From: Bacteroides intestinalis
Lineage (GTDB): Bacteria; Bacteroidota; Bacteroidia; Bacteroidales; Bacteroidaceae
Direction: 5' to 3'
Assembly: GCF_003464595.1 (NCBI RefSeq)
Contig: NZ_QRZF01000003.1
Span: forward strand, 496,001-560,000
DNA: 64,000 nucleotides
In this document: positions 9,675 through 16,941 of the stretch, piece by piece
Position numbering within the stretch: the stretch's first letter is position 1
Layout: each line of letters opens with the position of its first letter
Made by a program: the position numbers and the translations under genes
Notes under the pieces: generated by a model
Databases searched by the model: none
Told to the model about the DNA's origin: nothing
Seen by the model: the letters and a program-made list of their open reading frames with translations, nothing else

Positions 9675-11102
9675 TTAGTTTCCGGCTGATATTTCAGCTT
9701 CAGCAAAGGCTTTTGCTTCGGCTATGCTCTTGAATGTGCGAATCCAGTAAACCGTATATTGACCGGTAGGCAGGTTCTCATTGTAAATGTCTGCTACCTT
9801 GATCTGGAAAGTATTGGCTTCTACCATACCATTGCCTAATGCCGCATTAATTGATGGTATATCATAATATATCAGATTCGTATTGTCACTCAGAAGTTCT
9901 CCTACATGAGCTTTGTTGATATTTCCGGATTTAGTGACTAGATCTAATGTGTAAGCACCACCTTGCCCGATTCCTTTTCCGCCGACAGGCAATGTGGAAC
10001 GCATGGCAAGTATCGGATAGTTGGAGAAATCAAGGTTTATGGGGACATTTTTGAAACTCAAGTCCGCACGTCTCATAGTGGCGTTTTGAGCACCGGCTGT
10101 AACCACCATTTTACCATTTTCTATCACATAGCTTGAATAATTCTGTCCGATTTTCCAGCCATCGAAATTATTCTGGCCATCCCAAATGACCCAACCGCTT
10201 TCTACGGTTACAGATACGGAAGCCGTCTGACCTGTTGCCTTACAAGTTGCCGTAATAGTAGCAGTTCCGAAACCCTTCGGTGTTACAATACCCAAATCTA
10301 CCGTAGCAATGTTTTCGTCACTTGAAGTCCAGTCTACTGAACCTGTGGTAGCGTTGGCCGGTGTGTAAGCAACATCCAGCTGAACCGGGCCGCGAGAGAT
10401 ACAAAGCGGTTCTGTCAAAGCAGAGATAGAGACACTTTCTACCGGAATGTACTCTTTGATATTCAGTTCATAAGAAGCAGATACACCACTACGGTCGTGT
10501 GTGTAAGCTGTAATGATTGCCTTGCCAGGCGTCAGACAGTTTACCAGACCATTTTCTGATACTGTAGCGATGCTTGAGTTACTGCTTGCCCATGTCAGAT
10601 AAGAATAGGTATGATTAGCCGGAAGGATGGATGCCTCCAACTGAATTCGGTCTGTCTCATAAATATCTTCTCCCTCTTTCGGATTGACCAACGTCATATC
10701 GGTAGCCTTTATGATTTCGGGTATTACATTGACCGTTACTGAGGCTGATGGACCGAAACCTATAGCGGGAGTCACACTAATGATGGCCGTACCTTCGGCT
10801 ATACCGGTAATAGTACCTTGCTGCGAAACTTTGGCAACAGTTTCATCGGTTGACTTCCAGATAATGGAACGATCTTCCAGTTCTTCGGGAGCATCAATCG
10901 CAAAAACAATAGTAGAGTCCATGCCAATGGCAAGCGGCAGGTTTTCACTGACTTTAAACGTGATGCCGTTAATCAGTTTGGCTTCGGGCATGGCAGGAGT
11001 AAATTCTTGATCCTTATCACATGCAGTCAGAGTCATGCAGGCCGCCAGCATCCCAATGGATGCCCGGCTCAAGCCTTGATATATAGAATTTCTATTCTTC
11101 AT
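9675..11102 (-). CDS. Surface glycan-binding lipoprotein with three Big2 domains and a DUF4979-like end
   Basis: This 475-residue lipoprotein (lipobox LTACDKD) has three bacterial Ig-like Big2 repeats at about 45-130, 135-215 and 220-300, each carrying the typical pattern (WKSTDETVAKVSQQGTITGI, WASSNSSIATVSENGLV, WTSSDENIATVD). The last 170 residues start with GWVIWDGQNNFDGW and resemble the DUF4979 region found in Sus-locus lipoproteins. It occupies the SusE/SusF position, 36 bp after susD and 25 bp before the lyase, so it is most likely the non-catalytic surface binding protein of the locus. The Big2 domains probably act as spacers; ligand binding by the C-terminal domain is inference. Confidence 0.85.
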   Translation of the reverse strand: MKNRNSIYQGLSRASIGMLAACMTLTACDKDQEFTPAMPEAKLINGITFKVSENLPLAIGMDSTIVFAIDAPEELEDRSIIWKSTDETVAKVSQQGTITGIAEGTAIISVTPAIGFGPSASVTVNVIPEIIKATDMTLVNPKEGEDIYETDRIQLEASILPANHTYSYLTWASSNSSIATVSENGLVNCLTPGKAIITAYTHDRSGVSASYELNIKEYIPVESVSISALTEPLCISRGPVQLDVAYTPANATTGSVDWTSSDENIATVDLGIVTPKGFGTATITATCKATGQTASVSVTVESGWVIWDGQNNFDGWKIGQNYSSYVIENGKMVVTAGAQNATMRRADLSFKNVPINLDFSNYPILAMRSTLPVGGKGIGQGGAYTLDLVTKSGNINKAHVGELLSDNTNLIYYDIPSINAALGNGMVEANTFQIKVADIYNENLPTGQYTVYWIRTFKSIAEAKAFAEAEISAGN

Positions 11103-11138
11103 GTTGTTATCTTCTTTTTATGAATGAAAAACATTGAT

Positions 11139-12854
11139 TTATTCTCCCCAACCCGGGTTCTGTTTCAGGTTCGGGTTCAACTGCAACTGGTCGGTAGGTA
11201 ATGGGTAAAGATAGTGCTTATCTTCCCATTTACGTCCTGACTCCAGGATGATGAAACCGTCGCTGTTTCTTTCATTGGTAACGCCCGGCCATTTGTTCTG
11301 AAACTCTGTACCTGTCCATCTGATACCCAGAAAATCTTGCGGCATTTCCGTTTCAGCTGTCTTCCAACGTTTCAGGTCGTCTATACGGAAACCTTCGTTG
11401 AATAATTCAATGGTACGTTCGCGGCGAATTTCAGTTCTCATATCCAGATCATGAGTGCTGGCAAATGCATTGGTTAGTTTAGGCATTTTGGCGTTGATGC
11501 GGCAACGAACCAAGTTGAGAGAGAGATTCAGATCCTCATCAGAGATAGCTCCATCCCGTTCGAATACGGCTTCTGCATAGTTCAACAGAACTTCTGCATA
11601 GCGGATGATGGGGTAGTCGTAGCTTTCATAGGTATCGTTCACATAGCGTTCGCAAGCCCACTTCTGATTGTTATAACCACTTCCTCCGGTGGGTACCAAT
11701 CCTTTGATGGAAGCTGAGGCGCGGTCAACGGCATCACCTGTCCAGTTAACGCGTGAATTCAGGTTACTCCAAAAATATTCATAAGGTTTGCAGAGGGTAT
11801 AAATCATACGGTTATCTCTGTTCAGGTATTCGTCCAAAATCTTCAGGTCTCCTTTATATACTTCCGATTTTTCAATGGGGAGTCCATCCTGGCAGAGATA
11901 CATTGCAGCAAATTTGTGAGAGATCATTTGGGCATTTGCCAAACACTCTTTTGTGATATTTACACCGATAGGAGCCAACGCTTCGTCATGACGGCGGGAG
12001 AAAATATACTCCGTATTGGCGCTTTTCTGTAATCCGGCAGGGTTACACTTCGTATCTTCCAGGATAAACATATACTTCTGTGCACTGTCGCCTAAGATAG
12101 CAGGTGCAAACAGTGAGAAGTTTTTAGTGTTGATCACTTCCTTTGCTACATTTGCCGCAATGTCCAACAAGTCTTTGCCACGAGCTGTGTTACCACGGAA
12201 CTTTTGCCATGTACCTTCGTAGAGTGCTACACGGGAAAGCATTGCCCAGGCACCTTCGCGACCTACACGTCCTTTTTCCACTGTGGAAGTGACAGGAAGT
12301 AATTCGGCGGCATCTTTCAGATCCTGAATGATGAGGTCGGCTACTTCGCTGCGGTCGTTGCGTGCTGCTTGCATTTCGGGAGCAGTAACATCAATCGGTG
12401 TAGTGACTACTATGACATTTCCAAAAAGCTGTAACAGGTCAAAGTAGCAGTAAGCGCGGAAAAACTTGGCTTCACCGATATATTGTGCGATGTCGCTCTG
12501 ATTTGCAAAACTCTCTGCTTTCTGTAAGAGGATATTTGTACGACGGATGCGATTGTAAGCATCGGTGTAGTTGCCGTCGGAAGCCGGTATGCTGTTGGTT
12601 CCGTTAGCGAATACATTCTTACTGCCTTTATCCATGATAAGGTCAGAACGCTTATCGGAGTGGGGGGCATCGTAGACGCTGTTTTTAAAATCGCGTGTCC
12701 AGCCATAGAACTGATTGGAGAATAACTTGAAGTCTGTAGCAGTCTGCCAATAGTTACCATCGGCAATCTGGTCTTTCGGATCCAGGTCGAGACAGGAATG
12801 TAACATACATCCTATTGCCAGTATCAAAATAGATTTAATTGTATATTTTTTCAT
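11139..12854 (-). CDS. SusD/RagB-family nutrient-binding outer-membrane lipoprotein
   Basis: This is a 571-residue SusD-like protein that would cap the neighbouring SusC barrel and bind its oligosaccharide. The start is set at the ATG at 12854: a TTG at 12866 directly follows the susC stop but would put four residues ahead of a good lipoprotein signal (MKKYTIKS...GCMLHSCLDLDPKDQ). The N-terminal TPR-like region (IRRTNILLQKAESF, FFRAYCYFDLLQLFG) and the C-terminal signature (RRERTIELFNEGFRIDDLKRW, then YLYPLPTDQLQLNPNLKQNP) are standard. It is the second gene of the operon. Confidence 0.96.
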   Translation of the reverse strand: MKKYTIKSILILAIGCMLHSCLDLDPKDQIADGNYWQTATDFKLFSNQFYGWTRDFKNSVYDAPHSDKRSDLIMDKGSKNVFANGTNSIPASDGNYTDAYNRIRRTNILLQKAESFANQSDIAQYIGEAKFFRAYCYFDLLQLFGNVIVVTTPIDVTAPEMQAARNDRSEVADLIIQDLKDAAELLPVTSTVEKGRVGREGAWAMLSRVALYEGTWQKFRGNTARGKDLLDIAANVAKEVINTKNFSLFAPAILGDSAQKYMFILEDTKCNPAGLQKSANTEYIFSRRHDEALAPIGVNITKECLANAQMISHKFAAMYLCQDGLPIEKSEVYKGDLKILDEYLNRDNRMIYTLCKPYEYFWSNLNSRVNWTGDAVDRASASIKGLVPTGGSGYNNQKWACERYVNDTYESYDYPIIRYAEVLLNYAEAVFERDGAISDEDLNLSLNLVRCRINAKMPKLTNAFASTHDLDMRTEIRRERTIELFNEGFRIDDLKRWKTAETEMPQDFLGIRWTGTEFQNKWPGVTNERNSDGFIILESGRKWEDKHYLYPLPTDQLQLNPNLKQNPGWGE

Positions 12855-12866
12855 TTTTGTCTTCAA

Positions 12867-15800
12867 TTAAAAGGTTAAATTCAATCCAAAAGTTACAGTG
12901 CGCAGGAAAGGATATCGCTTGGAGTTGTCCACTTTACGATTTGCTTCCGGATCCCATCCATCATTAATTTTGCTGTGTTCCCACAAATCGCTACCTGTTA
13001 CATATACGCGCGCCTTACTTAATATTTTTGTTTTGGCAAGCAGAGAAGCCGGAAGTGAATAACCCAGAGTTACATTTTTCAAGCGCAAATATGCTCCGTC
13101 TTCTACCGACCATGAAGAGCATTGGTAGTTGTAGTTGTTAAGTTCGGACTGGTTGGTCAGCGCAGGGAAGAATGCACCCGGATTATCCGGAGACCATGTG
13201 TTGCCTATGTGCTGATCGCTCGTGTTCAGATAAACGGCACGCATCGGAATCCTCCATGTACTTTCCTCACGCCAGATAGTACGTTTGCCTGCTCCCTGGA
13301 AAACGATGGCAAGGTCAAAACCATTCCACTCCAGACCTGCATTGATAGAGAATTGTACTTTAGGATCGTCTGTACCCAGATATACCAAATCTTCTTCTGT
13401 CAGTTTGCCATCCTTATTCACATCTTCGAACATGTTATCGCCAAGGCGCAGATTGTTGAGTGTACCGATGGTACTGGTGTTTTTGTACTTATCCACATAC
13501 TTTTTCAGTTGTTCTTCTGTCTGGATCTTGCCACAGTAACGGAGACCGAATACAGAATTCAGAGGATATCCTTCACGGTCGGAGCGTACACCTGCTTTGA
13601 TGGCTCCACTGCCACCGTTATCCACTAATTCGTTGGTGGTGTAGGTAAAAGTACCGCCGATATGATAGTTTACTTTTCCAATCTTATCCGACCAGTTGAT
13701 CATACCTTCCCAACCGTGTGCCTTGAATGCACCGTAGTTTGCCGTGGGAGCTTTGTCACCCAGAATACCCGGGTAGATTACGTCGATCAACATATTGTCA
13801 CTCTTCTTCCAGAAGATTTCTGCCGTACCCGTCAGGCGGTTGCGCAAGAATCCGAAATCAAGACCAATATTGTAGTTATGGATGCGTTCCCATGTACGGT
13901 CGGTACTCGGCAACTTACCGTTAGTATCTACATAAGAGATTTTTCCATTACCTATCAATGCACCGCCACTGGGGGTGAAGTTGTATAACTGTGCACCGTC
14001 ATAGCGGTCAACGCCACTCTGATTACCTACGCTACCGTAAGAAGCTCTCAGCTTTAGTTCGTCTACAAATGACAGGTTCTTCATGAATGCTTCTTCTGAA
14101 ATTCTCCATCCGGCAGAAGTACCCCAATAGAATACCCAACGGTTTTCGGGCTGGAATTTGGAAGAACCGTCGTAACGTCCCTGTGCTTCCAACATGTATT
14201 TAGAACGATAATTGTAGTTGATACGACCAAAGTAAGACATTACTGCCTCTTGCCATTTGGTTGATTTGTCGTCACCGTTCTTCAGGTAAACAACATCTTT
14301 TGTGCTATTAGGAATTTCCAATGAGGGCAGTATACCTTCTGTATAGAGGAAAGTGCCTTCATACTCTTTTAGGTTATATTGCGATCCCACCATCACTTTT
14401 ACATCGTGAACATCGGCAAAGATATGCGACCAGTCGATGTGTCCGGACAATGAGTAAAAGTCGGTACGTGAATTGGATTTGGAATACGAGCTCTTGTCTT
14501 CGGTCGGATTGCTACGAACCACGCGGTCACCTGCATAGTTATACCAATCAATAGCTTTACTTTGTTTATCACGGATGGCTGTCGATGTATTATAACCGGC
14601 CGTTACTGAAGCAGTCAGATCTTTCAGGATGGAGTATCTGAATGTCTCGCTGATGTTGATAGCAGATACTTTCAGTTTGTTGTCACCACCCAATTCACAA
14701 TACCAGTTGGGTGCGCCCCATGTTCCCCATGCATAAGGCTTGCCATTAGCAGTAGCAGATGGGAAACCCGGTTGCTGTGAGTTGGTGGTCAGTGCCGAAC
14801 CAATCTGTGTAGGTGCCACTTGATCCTGACGGTTGTAGGCTATCACTGACTCAATAGAAGCGCGGTTGGACAGTTTAAAGGTATTTGTCAAGCGCAGATT
14901 ATAACGATTATTATTGTTGTTACCCCACTTCAAGTTACTGTCATCATACATATAGCCTAAAGACAAACGGTATTTTGAGGCATCCGAACCACCAGCTATA
15001 GCAAGTTCGTGTTGCGTGGAAGCAGCTGTTCCCCACATGATATCCTGCCAGTTGGTATCGAAAAATACAAAGTCTGCTACGTCTGTGAAGGCATTACCAA
15101 AGGGATTTGTTGTATGGTCAAGATTGATATACTGATTTTTATACGCCAATGCTAGTTTTGCATAACGCATCCAGGTATCATCGTCACCGTAACCGTCATT
15201 GGTACGTGCATCTATCACGGAGGAAGCCCATTGTTCCAGACTCATCAGATGAGGAGACAGACCGATAAACTTACTTGTTACCGAACCGCTATAGTCTACC
15301 TGCACTTTGCCTGCCTGGGCTTTCTTGGTAGTTACCAATACTACACCACCAGCAGCTTTGCTACCGTAGATGGAAGCTGAAGCATCTTTCAAGAAGTTGA
15401 TAGACTCAATATCAGAGGGATTCAACAAACGCAATTCGTTTACGCTTTCATATTCCACGCCATCGATAATGACTAATGGACTGGTAGTGTTTTTTGAAAC
15501 TGCACCGCGCAGACTCATATTCCAGCTTTCATCGCCCGGGGCTGTAGAATTACGCGTGATAATGACACCGGGAACCTGTCCTTGCAATGCCTGTACAGGA
15601 CTGGACATTGTTCCTTTATTCTCTAACATCTTCTGATTCACCACTGTTACCGAACCGGTCATTGTAGCTTTTTTTTGTGTGCCGTAACCCACAACTACCA
15701 CTTCGTCCAGCATTTCCGAATCTTCTGCCAGAACCACTTTCAGATTGGTTTCATTTCCTTTTACCACAATCTCCTGTGACTTATAGCCTATAAATGAAAC

Positions 15801-16073
15801 CACTAAAGTACCTTTTGCATTACTCAGACTGAAATTACCGTCAATGTCGGTAATGCAACCGTTCGTGGTGCCTTTCACCATAATGTTGGCACCAATGATG
15901 GGTTCACCGGTAGCATCCACTACGGTACCTTTTACTGTACCGGCCTGCATAATGGCTTGTACCTCATTTACATTGGCAAAAGCCTGCTGCGGGCTACCTA
16001 CACAGAGCGCAGATGCCATTGCTGCTGAGAATAAAATTCTTTTCGATGAGAATTTCAGAAATTCATTCTTCAT
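12867..16073 (-). CDS. SusC/RagA-family TonB-dependent outer-membrane receptor (complete)
   Basis: This is a complete 1,068-residue SusC protein. The signal peptide is about 1-33 and is followed by a carboxypeptidase-regulatory-like domain (KGTVVDATGEPIIGANIMVKG). The segment DEVVVVGYGTQKKATMTGS lies near residues 125-143, then plug and barrel, ending LRTVTFGLNLTF. It would import uronan oligosaccharides produced by the lyase at 8264-9649. It lies 46 bp downstream of the copy B sigma factor, and its stop is 12 bp before the susD ATG, so all five genes probably form one transcript. The leader and first 30 codons are similar to those of the unrelated lipoprotein at 3302-4543. Confidence 0.97.
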   Translation of the reverse strand: MKNEFLKFSSKRILFSAAMASALCVGSPQQAFANVNEVQAIMQAGTVKGTVVDATGEPIIGANIMVKGTTNGCITDIDGNFSLSNAKGTLVVSFIGYKSQEIVVKGNETNLKVVLAEDSEMLDEVVVVGYGTQKKATMTGSVTVVNQKMLENKGTMSSPVQALQGQVPGVIITRNSTAPGDESWNMSLRGAVSKNTTSPLVIIDGVEYESVNELRLLNPSDIESINFLKDASASIYGSKAAGGVVLVTTKKAQAGKVQVDYSGSVTSKFIGLSPHLMSLEQWASSVIDARTNDGYGDDDTWMRYAKLALAYKNQYINLDHTTNPFGNAFTDVADFVFFDTNWQDIMWGTAASTQHELAIAGGSDASKYRLSLGYMYDDSNLKWGNNNNNRYNLRLTNTFKLSNRASIESVIAYNRQDQVAPTQIGSALTTNSQQPGFPSATANGKPYAWGTWGAPNWYCELGGDNKLKVSAINISETFRYSILKDLTASVTAGYNTSTAIRDKQSKAIDWYNYAGDRVVRSNPTEDKSSYSKSNSRTDFYSLSGHIDWSHIFADVHDVKVMVGSQYNLKEYEGTFLYTEGILPSLEIPNSTKDVVYLKNGDDKSTKWQEAVMSYFGRINYNYRSKYMLEAQGRYDGSSKFQPENRWVFYWGTSAGWRISEEAFMKNLSFVDELKLRASYGSVGNQSGVDRYDGAQLYNFTPSGGALIGNGKISYVDTNGKLPSTDRTWERIHNYNIGLDFGFLRNRLTGTAEIFWKKSDNMLIDVIYPGILGDKAPTANYGAFKAHGWEGMINWSDKIGKVNYHIGGTFTYTTNELVDNGGSGAIKAGVRSDREGYPLNSVFGLRYCGKIQTEEQLKKYVDKYKNTSTIGTLNNLRLGDNMFEDVNKDGKLTEEDLVYLGTDDPKVQFSINAGLEWNGFDLAIVFQGAGKRTIWREESTWRIPMRAVYLNTSDQHIGNTWSPDNPGAFFPALTNQSELNNYNYQCSSWSVEDGAYLRLKNVTLGYSLPASLLAKTKILSKARVYVTGSDLWEHSKINDGWDPEANRKVDNSKRYPFLRTVTFGLNLTF

Positions 16074-16119
16074 AATTTATAAATTTAAAATTAACACTAT
16101 TATTTCTATTGTACTCTAA

Positions 16120-16635
16120 TTAGATACATTGTTTCATATATTCACGTATTTCTTTCCGGCTGATAAACAAATGGTTTTCGACCGTACGGCGTGAAAGGTT
16201 CAATTTGGCGGAAATTTCCGATGAGGATTTATCTTCAAAACGGCTCATGATATAAATCTTTCTGCGTTGTTCCGGAAGAGTGCGCAATTTGCGCTTCTCA
16301 CAAGCCAGTAAATCATTGGCAACAATCTGGTTTTCCGTTTCATTGGTACAGGTCGTTGCATGATCATATATATAAGATGTTATTTCTTGCTTCTTATAGT
16401 GACGGCGCAGGTAATCGTTCACCAGATTACGGGATATGGTGTAAATGAAAAACTTTACGGTATCCGGACGGAGCATTTGCTTATAGTCCATTAAACGCAG
16501 AAATACATCTTGGGCTATGTCTTCAGCTTCCTCTTTATTGTTTATCCTATAACATATATAGAGATAGACGGAGCGGTGGTAACTCGTATAAGAGTCAGCT
16601 ATCAATTGAACGGATGTCATCTTTTTGTTTTCCAT
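16120..16635 (-). CDS. ECF-type RNA polymerase sigma factor (copy B)
   Basis: This is a 171-residue ECF sigma factor with region 2 (DIAQDVFLRLMDYKQMLRP, SRNLVNDYLRR) and region 4 (SEISAKLNLSRRTVENHLFI). It is closely related to the sigma factor at 4585-5100: long blocks such as LRPDTVKFFIYTISRN and KKQEITSYIYDHA are nearly identical. It has no adjacent anti-sigma gene, which is unusual for susC-linked ECF factors. A -7-like TATATTTG lies at 16677-16684 on the minus strand. It sits between a membrane propeller-AraC regulator and susC, so the regulator may switch on the sigma gene, which then drives the operon; that order of events is inference. Confidence 0.94.
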   Translation of the reverse strand: MENKKMTSVQLIADSYTSYHRSVYLYICYRINNKEEAEDIAQDVFLRLMDYKQMLRPDTVKFFIYTISRNLVNDYLRRHYKKQEITSYIYDHATTCTNETENQIVANDLLACEKRKLRTLPEQRRKIYIMSRFEDKSSSEISAKLNLSRRTVENHLFISRKEIREYMKQCI

Positions 16636-16676
16636 GCTTCAGACTTTGGTTACGTTTTACGTTAGCTTTACGATTG

Positions 16677-16684
16677 CAAATATA
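16677..16684 (-). promoter_or_regulatory. -7 promoter element before sigma copy B
   Basis: The minus strand reads TATATTTG, a full TAnnTTTG match, 41 bp upstream of the sigma ATG at 16635. Confidence 0.55.
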
Positions 16685-16867
16685 AAAGGTAAAAAACGGA
16701 AAACAATTTTTTATAGTGCTTAACAAATCTCATCTCATTAACTTAGACTGAAAACTAATTAATTTGCTGTAATATAGTGACTTAAGAATTTGAGACTCGT
16801 AGTATCAACTAATAATTTGAGACTCCGGAGGTAAGTTGGACAGAATATTCTTGCTGTTTATTGCAAT

Positions 16868-16907
16868 AAAAATGCACTTATCTTTCGATATTCTGAAAGA
16901 TAAGTGC
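16868..16907 (-). terminator. Rho-independent terminator after the propeller-AraC regulator (copy B)
   Basis: A perfect 13-bp stem (GCACTTATCTTTC / GAAAGATAAGTGC) is followed on the minus strand by ATTTTTATTG. It begins 35 bp after the regulator stop and separates the regulator from the sigma-led operon. Confidence 0.85.
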
Positions 16908-16941
16908 AGAAAATGATGGAGTATATCTTAAATGCTATAGA

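Larger units (their letters stand above)
16636..16941. other. 306-bp intergenic region between sigma copy B and the upstream regulator
   Basis: This stretch holds a probable sigma promoter (minus strand TATATTTG at 16677-16684) and a rho-independent terminator of the upstream regulator at 16868-16907. The remainder is AT-rich and shows no coding signal. A direct-repeat-like phrase (aatttgagact) appears twice near 16789 and 16815. Confidence 0.6.

Noticed and set aside
10295..10310. AATACCC core resembling the shared promoter motif
   Set aside because: It lies inside the coding sequence of the Big2 lipoprotein with no -7 element at the fixed 21-bp distance.
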